From Massilia polaris (lineage in GTDB: Bacteria > Pseudomonadota > Gammaproteobacteria > Burkholderiales > Burkholderiaceae_D): a stretch of DNA of 64,000 nt. Shown in pieces: positions 25,523-34,676 of this stretch. Under the pieces are notes generated by a model. The model was not told where the DNA came from. It saw only the letters and a list, made by a program, of their open reading frames with translations, and did not search any database. Location: positions 372,001-436,000 of the forward strand of contig NZ_JABBGG010000001.1 of NCBI RefSeq assembly GCF_012927275.1. The letters are read 5' to 3'. The position numbers were made by a program, and so were the translations under genes. The number at the start of each line of letters is the position of its first letter. The stretch's first letter is position 1.

Positions 25523-26170
25523 CTACACCGCCGCGTGCTGGCGCAATGCTTCGGACAGGGCCGCGTCGAGTTCGTCAACCTTGGCGTAGCCCTGGCTGAG
25601 CTTGATCACGCGGCCATCGACTTCCAGCAGCAATTGCGGAAAGCTGCTGACGCCGAGCGAACGGACCTCTCTGAATTCGGCGGCCGTCGCTGCGATGGTG
25701 GCTGGGTCATTCCAGGCGTCGTGGAACTGGCTGACGGTCACCGCCTCGCCTTGCTGTTGCAAGGCGCCGACCGCAATCACGGCCAGGACCGCGCCATCGG
25801 TGGTGTCGCGGCCGCTGACATAGAAAGCCTGCTGCAATGCTTCGAACACCAGCAACTGGTTCGCTTGCGGCGCGAGCAGGCGCGCATTGACGACCGCACG
25901 GCATACCGGTTCAGTGTTGTAGACAAAATTCTCGCGTGCCACGAAAGCATCGCGATTGAAGGGGCGGCCACTTTTCTCCTCCACCATCGCCCAGTGGCCA
26001 AGCCGGAACTGCTTGCCGGCATGATCCAGCAGGTCGGTGGCGCCAGCCCGTACGCCGCCCATCAGGAGGGTCAGCGGCAGCATCGGATGGCGCTCGGCCA
26101 GCGATTTCAGTTCCGGCACGAATCCATAGCACCACGAGCACATGGGGTCGCCGGCAAAGAGCAGTCTCAT
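25523..26170 (-). CDS. DsbA-family thiol oxidoreductase (FrnE-like)
   Basis: 215 residues without a signal peptide; the active site is CSWC in DPMCSWCYGF near the N-terminus, followed by the helical insert typical of cytoplasmic FrnE/2-hydroxychromene-isomerase-like DsbA proteins. The ATG overlaps the tautomerase stop as ATGA. The cis-Pro segment reads VSSFPQLLLE. It is probably an accessory redox or stress protein. Confidence 0.85.
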   Translation of the reverse strand: MRLLFAGDPMCSWCYGFVPELKSLAERHPMLPLTLLMGGVRAGATDLLDHAGKQFRLGHWAMVEEKSGRPFNRDAFVARENFVYNTEPVCRAVVNARLLAPQANQLLVFEALQQAFYVSGRDTTDGAVLAVIAVGALQQQGEAVTVSQFHDAWNDPATIAATAAEFREVRSLGVSSFPQLLLEVDGRVIKLSQGYAKVDELDAALSEALRQHAAV

Positions 26171-26394
26171 TTCGGGTCTCCTGCATTACCGGTGGCGGCG
26201 CGTTTGCGCCGCGTGGTGGTGTTCTCGCGGTTCACGCCCCAGTTGTCGGTCTCCACTTCATCAATGATGACGAAGGTGGTGGCGGGATCTTTGTTGAGCA
26301 CTTCCGTGAGCAGGTCGGTGACGCCTTCGATCAACGCAAGTTTCTGTGCGGCGGTGACACCCTCCCGGGTGACTCGGATATTTACGAATGGCAT
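26167..26394 (-). CDS. 4-oxalocrotonate tautomerase family protein
   Basis: 75 residues beginning MPFVNIRVTREG, so that Pro is exposed as the catalytic N-terminal residue after Met removal, as the family requires. It has the tautomerase fold through IIDEVETDNWGV, then a basic C-terminal tail (NTTTRRKRAATG). The product overlaps the DsbA-like gene. The substrate is unknown. Confidence 0.88.
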   Translation of the reverse strand: MPFVNIRVTREGVTAAQKLALIEGVTDLLTEVLNKDPATTFVIIDEVETDNWGVNRENTTTRRKRAATGNAGDPK

Positions 26395-26434
26395 GGCAGT
26401 TGTCCTTTAATTCAAGAGTTGGGAAGGCGTGCGC

Positions 26435-27175
26435 TTACCAGGTGCCGGCAGTTGCGCCGCCATCGACGGCCATCACGGTCCCGCTGGTGAAGGTGGAGTC
26501 GGTCAGGTACAGCACGGCGTCGACGACGTCTTGGGTGCTGCCCATGGCGCCGTTCGGGGCCAGCCCTTTCAGGAACGTGGTCGTTCCCTCGTCGGTGCCG
26601 TGCATGGGGGTGACGATGATGCCGGGTGCGACTGCATTGACGCGCACGTTGGAAGTAGCAAGTTCGATGGCAAGGGCACGCGTGGCGTGGTTCAGGCCGC
26701 CCTTGATCAGCACGGGCAGCAGGGCAGGGATCTTGGCGTTCGGCTGCATGGCGACACTGGCCGTGATGGTGACGATGTGGCCATCACGGTTGGCGCGCAT
26801 ATGTTCGGCGGCCTGCTGCGACGGGTAGAAAAAGCCCTTCAGGTTGGTGCTGACGATGGTTTCCAGGTCGTCCTCGGTGTAATCGCCGACCGGTTTGGCG
26901 ATGAAGATACCGGCATTGTTGATCAGGATGTCGACCTTGCCGAAAGCGTCGATGGCGCGCTCGAACAGGGCGGCGGCGGTCGAAGGCAGGGCGATATCGC
27001 CGGCCACCAGCACGAAGTTGGCCGGGTTGCCCAGTGCTTGTGCGGCGCTCTCCAGGCGCTCGAGCGAGCGGGCATTGCCGACGACGTTGTAGCCGCGCTC
27101 GAGGTAGGCTTTCGCAAGCGCGAAGCCGATGCCACTCGATGCGCCGGTGACGATAACTGTTTTGTTTGTGCTCAT
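26435..27175 (-). CDS. SDR family oxidoreductase
   Basis: 246 residues from the ATG at 27175 (CAGGAG upstream). It has the classical SDR motif TGASSGIG and NNAG, but the usual catalytic YxxxK region reads ALLPVLIKGGLNHATRAL, with no clear Tyr-x3-Lys, so catalysis may differ from the norm. It is divergent from the LysR gene, its likely regulator, and heads the SDR-tautomerase-DsbA-MFS group. Confidence 0.83.
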   Translation of the reverse strand: MSTNKTVIVTGASSGIGFALAKAYLERGYNVVGNARSLERLESAAQALGNPANFVLVAGDIALPSTAAALFERAIDAFGKVDILINNAGIFIAKPVGDYTEDDLETIVSTNLKGFFYPSQQAAEHMRANRDGHIVTITASVAMQPNAKIPALLPVLIKGGLNHATRALAIELATSNVRVNAVAPGIIVTPMHGTDEGTTTFLKGLAPNGAMGSTQDVVDAVLYLTDSTFTSGTVMAVDGGATAGTW

Positions 27176-27330
27176 GATCTTGCTCCTGTGTGCTTGGGGT
27201 GGGTTAGCAGGCGCCGGGTACATTTGCGTGGTGCCATGAATCCACTATACTTATGACGCATCGGTTGATAAATCCCATTTCAGGCAAATCACTTGATACA
27301 CGGTGTAACTAAAAAGAGGAAGGAGGACCA

Positions 27331-28251
27331 GTGACGCGCGAATTCGACGCCATGCGGCTCGGCAGTATCGAACTGTTCTGCCTGGCCGCGGAGCAGGCAA
27401 GCTTTACAGGGGCGGCCAATATTGCCGGGGTAACGCCGGCCGCGATCAGCCGCTCGATCGGCCGCATGGAGGAAAGGCTGGGCGTGCGCCTGTTTGTGAG
27501 GACGACGCGGCAGATCCGCCTGACCGATGCCGGGCGCCGCTACTACGACCAGTGCCGAGACGCGCTGATGCAATTGGTCGAGGCCGAGCGCGAAGTGACG
27601 GGGGCGCAGACGGCCCCGGCGGGGCCGCTGCGAATTAGTGCGCCGACGCCGTATGCCCATTACCGGCTGCTGCCGTTACTGCCGCAATTTCGCCAGCTTT
27701 ATCCCGACGTGACGGTTGAGGTGCATGTCAGCAACCGCAACATCGACTTTGCCGGCGAACGCTACGACATCGCGATACGCGGACGCGATCCGGTCGACTC
27801 GTCGCTCATTGCGCGCAAGCTGGAAGATGCGGAACTGGTGCTGGTGGCGTCGCCCGCCTACCTGAAGCGCGCCGGGACGCCGGCTTCCCTCGAAGCCCTG
27901 GATGGGCATGAATGTATTCAATTCGACCTGCCCAGTACGGGGCGCAGAATCCCCTGGTCATTTCACGTCGATGGCAAAACGGTGGATGTGGCGACGACCG
28001 GCGGCTACACCTGTTCGGAAGACGTGCTTGGCATCGTGACCCTGGCGCGCAGCGGCGCAGGCATTGTGCAAACCTACCGTTTCATCGTGGAGCAGGATAT
28101 TCAGAGCGGCGCGCTGGTGGAACTGCTGCCCATGCACGGCGGCACGTCGCGGCCGTTCATCCTGCTGTATCCGCACGCGCGCCACTTGTCGCTGCGCGTG
28201 CGCACATTCGTCGATTTCTTGTTGGCCAGGCTGGCCGGGCCTGGCAAATAA
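27331..28251 (+). CDS. LysR-family transcription regulator
   Basis: 306 residues from a GTG at 27331 supported by AAGGAGG; an ATG at 27352 is possible. It has an N-terminal winged helix (EQASFTGAANIAGVTPAAIS) and a LysR substrate-binding domain. The 155-bp divergent gap to the SDR gene is the expected operator region and contains a TATACT -10 at about 27249. It probably controls the SDR-tautomerase-DsbA-MFS genes. Confidence 0.9.
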   Translation: MTREFDAMRLGSIELFCLAAEQASFTGAANIAGVTPAAISRSIGRMEERLGVRLFVRTTRQIRLTDAGRRYYDQCRDALMQLVEAEREVTGAQTAPAGPLRISAPTPYAHYRLLPLLPQFRQLYPDVTVEVHVSNRNIDFAGERYDIAIRGRDPVDSSLIARKLEDAELVLVASPAYLKRAGTPASLEALDGHECIQFDLPSTGRRIPWSFHVDGKTVDVATTGGYTCSEDVLGIVTLARSGAGIVQTYRFIVEQDIQSGALVELLPMHGGTSRPFILLYPHARHLSLRVRTFVDFLLARLAGPGK

Positions 28252-28351
28252 CAGCTGCGGGTGGTGAGGGGCGAGCCCGGGCGTTCAATTGCGTCACAGC
28301 GCCATCGATCTGGCGCGGTTTCGTCAAGCGCGTACGGAACAGGCCACCTTC

Positions 28352-28588
28352 CTAACCGGAGTGCTCATCCAGCATCGACATGGCGGCTTGGTGCGCCCCC
28401 GTCTCGGCCTGCTCCTGCGTCGCAAATACCGTTTCCAGCGCGACCCGTTGCGGTGGCACGATGCTGTTCCGGTGCATCGGGTTCGTCGACGGGCCGTAGA
28501 TCGCCACGTGCGCCGCCCATCCCTCGACATCCGCCATCCAGACCCCTGAATAGTCGATCTCGTACTCTCCCTGTTGTTGTGTTGGCAC
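28352..28588 (-). CDS. hypothetical 78-residue protein
   Basis: The GTG at 28588 is preceded by a strong AAGGAGGG site six bases away, which decides the start over longer in-frame readings to 28819. The protein is soluble, begins MPTQQQGEYEIDYSGVWM and has a central WAAHVAIYGPS segment; no family was recognised. Confidence 0.6.
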   Translation of the reverse strand: MPTQQQGEYEIDYSGVWMADVEGWAAHVAIYGPSTNPMHRNSIVPPQRVALETVFATQEQAETGAHQAAMSMLDEHSG

Positions 28589-28830
28589 GGCGCCCTCCTT
28601 AACTGGTGTGAGGTCCCATGATGCCATCAACCATGCAACTGCGGCGTCGCAGTGCGAACGGGGCGCAACAGCCGGGTCCCATGTCATCAAGATGTCATCC
28701 GGACTCCGCAGAATGGGGTTGTTCGCAAGCTGAACGCCGGGTTTGCGGAGCTGCACGGTGAGCCACCGCGCCGCCATGCATTCCTGAATTGCGAGACGGG
28801 ATACTGACGAATCCCGCACTGGAGAAAGCC

Positions 28831-29547
28831 ATGTTCCAATCGAAGAGACTGATCATCCTGGACGCTGACGGGACAACGATCGATGCATATCCGGCGATCG
28901 AAGCTGCTTTTGCCCGCCACGGCATGACCCTCGGTGAAGAAAAGAGCTTTCAGAAACGCCACCATCTGTTCAAATATCTGGGCGGAATCAAGGAATTCCC
29001 TTCCATCATTAAAAAGAACCTGCGCAAGCAGGGGCGAAAGAAAATCGTCGATTCCCTGACCGATGTGTACCGGACAGACGCGCGGCTGTACCCCGGCATC
29101 CCGGAGATGATCAAGTCGCTGGTCGCGGACCCGAACATTGTGGTGGGCCTGGTCACGAGAAATATCACCAACGATCCATTGGAGACGCTCAGGCAGTTAT
29201 TTTCCCGGCACGATATCGACGTCAATGCGTTCGATTTTTTCGACCATGTCCCGCTAAGTGAGGGCAAGACCTCGCAGTTTCGCCTGATACGCGAAAGGTT
29301 CCAGATCAATCCGGCACGTGCTTACGCCTGCGGCGATGAACACAAAGATTTTCACGCCGCGATCAGCACGGGAATGCATCCGTTCATGGTCTCGTATGGA
29401 TTTGAAGACCACGACCGCCTGATCGAAAAATTTGCGGTTCCGGATGAGGTGATCTCGCGGACGCCCGCCGACCTTTGCCAACGCATCCGTAACGCTTTCG
29501 ACCTGGTGACGGCAGAGGAAGCGGCCCATCCGTTAAGAATTGCGTAG
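28831..29547 (+). CDS. HAD-superfamily hydrolase
   Basis: 238 residues from the ATG at 28831 (CTGGAG six bases upstream). Motif I is LIILDADGTTID (DxD with the T of DxDGT), motif II follows in GLVTRN, and motif III/IV in GDEHKDFHAA. The cap region is helical. This is a phosphatase or phosphonatase-like enzyme; the substrate is unknown. Confidence 0.85.
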   Translation: MFQSKRLIILDADGTTIDAYPAIEAAFARHGMTLGEEKSFQKRHHLFKYLGGIKEFPSIIKKNLRKQGRKKIVDSLTDVYRTDARLYPGIPEMIKSLVADPNIVVGLVTRNITNDPLETLRQLFSRHDIDVNAFDFFDHVPLSEGKTSQFRLIRERFQINPARAYACGDEHKDFHAAISTGMHPFMVSYGFEDHDRLIEKFAVPDEVISRTPADLCQRIRNAFDLVTAEEAAHPLRIA

Positions 29548-29559
29548 ACCTGGCCCAGC

Positions 29560-30030
29560 TTAAACTGAACAGGCGAACAGCAGGCCGCTGATGATGGCAA
29601 ATATCCAATAGTCGGTTGGGGCGCCAAATATCCAGTGCTTGTGCCAGGACACATGTTTACGATGAAAGCGCTTCCATCCAAACGCGGGATTCACGATAAA
29701 CCATAAAAAATCCTCGACGATCCAGAACACCATCATCGACGCCAGAATGCGCGCCTCCAGCTGCCATGACCAGTGCCACATCAGGAAAATGGGCAAATGG
29801 AAGAACAGGGCGACGAATGAAATCATCCACGCGTGATAACCGGTCATCGCGCGTCCGCCCCAGAAAATATCGAGCAGCCAGTGCTTTTCGATGCGCCAGG
29901 TTGGCAGGTTTGCCGCCCAGCCGGCATCGCCTTCAATGTGGATTTCGACCTTCGCAAAGAAATATGCAAGGACCACGACGAAACCGAGGGTCGACAGGAG
30001 CTGGATGAGATAAGAGGCGGGCATGGTCAT
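29560..30030 (-). CDS. hypothetical membrane protein coupled to glycosyltransferase
   Basis: 156 residues with about four membrane spans and clusters of aromatic and histidine residues (FHRKHVSWHKHWIFGAPTDY). The start at 30030 overlaps the glycosyltransferase stop (ATGA). No family was recognised with certainty. The tight coupling suggests a role in lipid or envelope modification with the upstream enzyme. Confidence 0.7.
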   Translation of the reverse strand: MTMPASYLIQLLSTLGFVVVLAYFFAKVEIHIEGDAGWAANLPTWRIEKHWLLDIFWGGRAMTGYHAWMISFVALFFHLPIFLMWHWSWQLEARILASMMVFWIVEDFLWFIVNPAFGWKRFHRKHVSWHKHWIFGAPTDYWIFAIISGLLFACSV

Positions 30031-31154
30031 TCCGTGGGCTGCCTGAGTATGGTGGCGAGCACCCGGCTGGCTGCGGCCGGACGTCCGAGGGCATGGGCGT
30101 TCGCGCGCATTTCGGCCAGCCTGGCTGGATGGGCGAGTAAATAGCGGACGCGATATTCCAGGGTCAGCAAGTCGAATGCCTTCAGTGCCGCGCCGCGCTC
30201 CAGCACAAAATTGGCGTTGTGTTCTTCCTGTCCCGGAATCGGCGCGATCACCACCATCGGCAGGCCGATAGCCAAAGACTCGGACGTGGTGAGTCCGCCC
30301 GGTTTGGTGATCACCAGATCGGAGCATGCCATCAGCCGCTCGATATTGTCGGTATGGGCAAGGGGCGAAAGGCGTCCAGGATAGCGTGCGGCGAGATCGT
30401 TCAATGCTGCCAGGGTGGACTTGTCCCTGCCCGCAAGCGTAATGACGTGCAGGTCGTCATCTGTTCGAAGCAGGCGCTCGGCGATGTCGGTGACCGTGCC
30501 GAAACCTGCTCCGCCTCCCATCAGCAGTATCGTCATCCGGTGAGCGGGAATCCCGAGTTCGCGCGCGCATCCGTCCCGGTCATGATGGCCTGAAAAGCCC
30601 GGCATGATGGGAATGCCCGTTATATGAATCTGATTCGCCGCGATGCCATGCTCACGCAGACGGAACGCAACCTCTTCGTTCGGTACGAAATACCCGGCCA
30701 TGTGCCCGTGCACCCAAATCGGGTGTAAGTCGAAATCCGTGACTTGTACCCACACCGGACATGACAAGCCGTCCCGGGCGATCAGTTGCGACAGGATGTC
30801 GGCTGGCAGGAAGTGGGTACAGACAATCAGGTCCGGGGCGATCTTCTCGATCTCGCGCACAAAGCGGGCGCTGTTAATGCGCTCGGCCCAGCGCCGCAGC
30901 GCATGCCCGCCCCCGTCCCGTTTCGCCTGATGGGTGCTCTGGTACACATGGCGCCACAATGCAGGCGCGTGCTTCACCATCCCCGAATACACCTTGGCAT
31001 ATGCGGTTCGCAGGAGCGGCGAGACGAACTTCAGGATGTCGATGTGGGTGACCGAGACATCCGGTCCCTGCGCGTGCATTCGAAGCGCCTCGGCGGCGCG
31101 CGTATGACCGTTGCCTGCTGATGCACTGACTAGAAGTATTTTGGTCTTGCCCAT
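30027..31154 (-). CDS. MGDG-synthase/MurG-like glycosyltransferase (GT28)
   Basis: 375 residues from the ATG at 31154. The N-terminal domain has LLVSASAGNGHTRAAEAL, the glycine/histidine block of processive diacylglycerol glucosyl- and galactosyltransferases; the C-terminal domain has MGGGAGFGT and TKPGGLTTSESLA, the nucleotide-sugar site of GT28. It likely transfers a sugar from a UDP donor to diacylglycerol in the inner membrane. The longer reading to 31271 lacks a ribosome site. Confidence 0.85.
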   Translation of the reverse strand: MGKTKILLVSASAGNGHTRAAEALRMHAQGPDVSVTHIDILKFVSPLLRTAYAKVYSGMVKHAPALWRHVYQSTHQAKRDGGGHALRRWAERINSARFVREIEKIAPDLIVCTHFLPADILSQLIARDGLSCPVWVQVTDFDLHPIWVHGHMAGYFVPNEEVAFRLREHGIAANQIHITGIPIMPGFSGHHDRDGCARELGIPAHRMTILLMGGGAGFGTVTDIAERLLRTDDDLHVITLAGRDKSTLAALNDLAARYPGRLSPLAHTDNIERLMACSDLVITKPGGLTTSESLAIGLPMVVIAPIPGQEEHNANFVLERGAALKAFDLLTLEYRVRYLLAHPARLAEMRANAHALGRPAAASRVLATILRQPTE

Positions 31155-31236
31155 TGCCGCCTGCGTAGGATGGAACCCGCCAGATTCTATACAGGAGGTA
31201 TGACAGTGCGATGACAGCCGGCGCGGGTCCCTTTCC

Positions 31237-31677
31237 TTAACGGGCGGGCATCTTCCGGAACCCGACGGCAAGCCGGTTCCAACCGTTGATCGCGATGATG
31301 GCCACCGTCAGGTCGGCCATCTCCTTGTCGCTGAAGTGCTCGCGCAGGGCCGCGTAATCCGCGTCCGCGGCATGGGTGCTGGCGATCAGCGTCAACGACT
31401 CAGTCCATGCAAGTGCGGCGCGTTCGCGCGGCGTGAAGAAGGGTGCTTCGCGCCAGACGACGACGGCATGCAGCCGGCGGTCGGTTTCGCCCGCGTTCTT
31501 CGCATCGGTTGTGTGCAGGTCGACGCAGAACGCGCAGCCGTTGATCTGCGACGCGCGCAGCTTGACGAGTTCGAGCAGGGTCTGCTCGAGGCCAAAGCCC
31601 GAAACGGCCTTTTCCAGGCCAATCATTGCGGCGAGCGCTTCTTTGGACGCCTTGTAATAGTCGATACGTGAGTTCAA
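31237..31677 (-). CDS. AhpD-like carboxymuconolactone decarboxylase family protein
   Basis: 146 residues from a TTG at 31677, chosen because AAGGAG lies six bases upstream and no ATG is suitable. It has the alkylhydroperoxidase motif NGCAFCVDLHT (CxxC with a following His). Members reduce peroxides or act as small redox enzymes. It stands alone between the glycosyltransferase and the MFS gene. Confidence 0.88.
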   Translation of the reverse strand: MNSRIDYYKASKEALAAMIGLEKAVSGFGLEQTLLELVKLRASQINGCAFCVDLHTTDAKNAGETDRRLHAVVVWREAPFFTPRERAALAWTESLTLIASTHAADADYAALREHFSDKEMADLTVAIIAINGWNRLAVGFRKMPAR

Positions 31678-31736
31678 GGTGAGCTCCTTGTGAATAGGTG
31701 GAACGTTGATGGCAGGGTGGCGAGCGGATGGCGACA

Positions 31737-33155
31737 TCACGGCCGTTGACCGACTTGCTTGGCTGTTTGCACGTTCAGGCACAACGCGCCGGTCACGAGG
31801 GCAAGCACGACATGCAGCCAATACAGCGGCAGGAAGTCGGTGCGCGCCAGCGTCGCATGCCCGACGAGCAGGACGGTAATGGCCACGCCCAGCACGGACC
31901 CGAGCTGGCGTATGGCCTGGTTGACGGCGCTCCCAACCGCGTACTGCGCTGGCGGCAGGCCCGCCACCGCGGCGCCCGAAAGCGAAGGCAGAACCATGCC
32001 GACGCCGAGCCCACTGAGGATCAGCCCGGGCAGCCAATGCGTCGCGTACGCCGGCTCGCTACCTGGTATGAGCAGCATCCAAAGGCCGGCGGCCGTAAAC
32101 ACCAGCGATCCAGATACGAGCACTGGCCGGTATCCAATCCGCGCCGCGATGCGCCCGGAGATAATCGCGGTCGGCACCACCATCAACGGGCCCGGTGTCA
32201 CTGCCAGGCCGGCGGCCGGAAGCGTGTAGTGCCAGACGCCCATCAGGTAGGCGAAGAACGCGAAGAACATCATGGCGAACGCGGTGCCGAAGGCCAGCGT
32301 GGCCAGGTTGACCGCGCTGTAGCTGCGGTTCGCGAACAGCGCCAGGTCGACCAGCGGCGCCGTGCTGTTGCGCGCCCAGGCGATGAAGGCGCCGAAGGCG
32401 ACCACACTGGCGCCGCCGAGCGCCGCCAGTTCCAGCCTGCTCCAGTGCGGCGAATCGGCCTGCGTGATCGCCATTGCGGCGGCGCCGACGGCGACAATCA
32501 GCAGCAGCATGCCGATAATATCGACCCGGTGCTTGCGCGCGCCGGCTTTGGCTTCGCGCAGCCGGGACGCGCCAAACCACAGCGACACCGCGCCCAGCGG
32601 AAGGTTGATGTAAAAGGCCCACGGCCAGCCGAGGTAGTCGACGATGCTGCCGCCAAGGCTCGGGCCGATCGCCGCCGCCAGGCCGCCAACCGCGCTCCAC
32701 AGGCTGACGGCAACCGTCCGCTTCTCTTTGGGGAAGGCGTCGAGGATGATCGACAGCGACGCCGGCGTGAGCAAGGCGGCGCCCAGTGCCTGGACCACGC
32801 GCGCGGCGATCAGCACACCGACGCTCCCGGCCATTCCGCAGGCCGCGGAGGCGGCCAGGAACAGCGTCACGCCGGCCAGGAAGACGCGCTTGCGGCCGTG
32901 TGCGTCGGCCAGTCCGCCGGCGGGAATCAGCATCGTCGCGTAGACCACGGTGTACGCGTTGAGAACCCACGACAGGTCCGCAGGCGTGGCGGCGGGGAAG
33001 GCCAGCTGCAGCGCGCCGAAGGCGGCAAACAGCACGGTACTGTCGATCGAGACGAGAAACACCGCGATGCTGGCGATCCAGAACGTCGGCCATGGCGAGG
33101 CGTGGCTGGACGGCTGCGTAACGGCAGGGGCGGGGGCGAGTGAGGGGGATGTCAT
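31737..33155 (-). CDS. MFS transporter (EmrB/QacA-like)
   Basis: 472 residues with about 14 spans; span 1 holds VFLVSIDSTVLFAAF, with the acidic residue of the DHA2 group. It is probably co-transcribed with the SDR gene (21-base gap) under the TetR-type operator at 33900-33925. It exports an unknown organic compound. Confidence 0.88.
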   Translation of the reverse strand: MTSPSLAPAPAVTQPSSHASPWPTFWIASIAVFLVSIDSTVLFAAFGALQLAFPAATPADLSWVLNAYTVVYATMLIPAGGLADAHGRKRVFLAGVTLFLAASAACGMAGSVGVLIAARVVQALGAALLTPASLSIILDAFPKEKRTVAVSLWSAVGGLAAAIGPSLGGSIVDYLGWPWAFYINLPLGAVSLWFGASRLREAKAGARKHRVDIIGMLLLIVAVGAAAMAITQADSPHWSRLELAALGGASVVAFGAFIAWARNSTAPLVDLALFANRSYSAVNLATLAFGTAFAMMFFAFFAYLMGVWHYTLPAAGLAVTPGPLMVVPTAIISGRIAARIGYRPVLVSGSLVFTAAGLWMLLIPGSEPAYATHWLPGLILSGLGVGMVLPSLSGAAVAGLPPAQYAVGSAVNQAIRQLGSVLGVAITVLLVGHATLARTDFLPLYWLHVVLALVTGALCLNVQTAKQVGQRP

Positions 33156-33176
33156 GGCGTGGCTCCGTCGACGGGC

Positions 33177-33881
33177 TTAGCGTGCGTAGTCGATGTAGAT
33201 GCCCGGCTCGGCGGACAGTCCACGCTTGATCTCCTGGGTCCACTCGTCGACCGCCACTTCGCTGGCGCCGGCTTCGAGCGCCTCGAACGCGCGCGCGACG
33301 ACAAACTCCGGCGACAGCTTGGGCGCGTCGAAACCGCGTGTCATGTCGGTGTCGATGAACGCGACGTGCAGCCCGAGTACCTGCGTGTGCTGCGCCCGCA
33401 ATTCGTTGCGCAAGCCGTTCGTCAGGCTCCACGCGGCCGCCTTCGATACGGAATACGCCGCAAGCACCGGCGCGCTCAGCCAGCTCGCCACCGACAACAC
33501 GTTGAGCAGGGCCCCGCCGCCATTCTTCGCCAGCACCGGGGCGAAGCCCTGGCTGACACGCATCATGCCGAACAGGTTAGTTTCGAGCATGCGCTGCGTC
33601 GCTTCGATGCTGTCCTCCGCCAGCAGGCCTCCGAGGCTCGCAATGCCGGCATTGTTGATGACCAAGGTCACATCGCCGCACTCGGCGACGGCCGCCGCAA
33701 CCTGGGCGGCATTGTTGACATCGAGCGCAATCGGAACCACGCCCGGCAGCGTGACCTGCGACGGATCGCGTGCGCCCGCGTACACCTTGCGCGCGCCGCG
33801 GGCCAGTGCCTGCCGTGCGAATTCGAGTCCGAGGCCGCGGTTGGCGCCGGTGATGAAAATGGTGCTGTCCTGGAGCTTCAT
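33177..33881 (-). CDS. SDR family oxidoreductase
   Basis: 234 residues: TGANRGLGLEF nucleotide site, NNAG, catalytic Ser and YSVSKAA (Tyr-Lys). It resembles small SDRs regulated by TetR proteins. A perfect inverted repeat matching the TetR gene's own operator lies 19 bases upstream of the ATG. It is followed by the MFS gene. Confidence 0.88.
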   Translation of the reverse strand: MKLQDSTIFITGANRGLGLEFARQALARGARKVYAGARDPSQVTLPGVVPIALDVNNAAQVAAAVAECGDVTLVINNAGIASLGGLLAEDSIEATQRMLETNLFGMMRVSQGFAPVLAKNGGGALLNVLSVASWLSAPVLAAYSVSKAAAWSLTNGLRNELRAQHTQVLGLHVAFIDTDMTRGFDAPKLSPEFVVARAFEALEAGASEVAVDEWTQEIKRGLSAEPGIYIDYAR

Positions 33882-33899
33882 GGTAATTTCTTTCAGGTT

Positions 33900-33925
33900 T
33901 TGAATATGATGCTCGTCATATTCAA
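33900..33925. promoter_or_regulatory. TetR-type operator before the SDR-MFS operon
   Basis: Perfect inverted repeat TTGAATATGA-N6-TCATATTCAA. The core TATGA-N6-TCATA recurs at the TetR gene's own promoter, which supports a shared regulator. Confidence 0.75.
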
Positions 33926-33967
33926 GTGTAAAAAAGTGCCGCAGGCGAACCCGCGGCTGGGAAAAGC

Positions 33968-34552
33968 TTATTTGGAGCGTTCGTATTGCCCGATGAGGGT
34001 GTTGCCGATTGCCCGCAGCATTTCATTGCCTTGCTCGCCGAGTGCGCGCGCCAGTTGCACCGCGCCGACCAGGCTGCCGGCCAATGCGAACGCGTGGTCC
34101 CTGGGACTGTCGGGCGGCAAGACCTGGCCCACCATTCCGATCAGCGCTTCGACGCGGCCGCGCGAAACGTCGCGTACTTCGCCGGCCTGGCGCGGCATTT
34201 CCGTGCCGAGTGCGGACACCGGGCAGCCGCTGTCGGTCGCGTGTATGTGTTCGTCCCCGAGGTAAGCTTCAACAAGGGCGCGCACCGGGCTGGCGCCGCC
34301 GTCGAGCAGGGCGGCTATGCGCCGGGACAGGATCTTTGCGCTTTCGGCGCCGGCATGTTCGACGGCCGCTGCAAGCAAAGCATCGCGCGACTTGAAATGT
34401 GCGTAAAAACCGCCATGGGTAAGGCCGGCCTCCTTCATGACGTCGGCCACGCCGACGCCGGTGTAGCCGTGCTTGCGCACGGCGCGCGCCGCTGCATCGA
34501 GGATGCGCTCGTGGGAAAGCTGGCGGCGGCTGGATTTGAGATCGCTGTTCAT
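33968..34552 (-). CDS. TetR/AcrR-family repressor
   Basis: 194 residues with an N-terminal TetR helix-turn-helix (VGVADVMKEAGLTHGGFYAHF) and a ligand-binding C-terminal domain with an AcrR-like TetR_C fold. ATATGA-N6-TCATAT lies 15 bases upstream of the start, indicating autoregulation. It probably represses the SDR-MFS genes downstream in the same direction. Confidence 0.9.
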   Translation of the reverse strand: MNSDLKSSRRQLSHERILDAAARAVRKHGYTGVGVADVMKEAGLTHGGFYAHFKSRDALLAAAVEHAGAESAKILSRRIAALLDGGASPVRALVEAYLGDEHIHATDSGCPVSALGTEMPRQAGEVRDVSRGRVEALIGMVGQVLPPDSPRDHAFALAGSLVGAVQLARALGEQGNEMLRAIGNTLIGQYERSK

Positions 34553-34566
34553 GGCTGCGTCCTCCT

Positions 34567-34599
34567 TATATGATGGCTCTCATATTACGGCCATCATAT
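34567..34599. promoter_or_regulatory. TetR autoregulatory operator
   Basis: ATATGA-tggctc-TCATAT (34568-34585) shares its core with the operator at 33900. A further ATATGATGGC / GCCATCATAT pair of perfect 10-bp arms (34568-34577 and 34590-34599) overlaps it, so two dimers may bind. Confidence 0.7.
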
Positions 34600-34676
34600 T
34601 TTCGAGTCAAGCGAATTTTCGGGGCGAAGATACAATGCTCTTGCGTCTAGCCGCATAACAACTTTACGGGATCGAT

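Noticed and set aside
26435-27175. Calling the SDR at 26435 a pseudogene because YxxxK is unclear
   Set aside because: The frame, length and NAD site are intact; some SDRs have divergent active sites.
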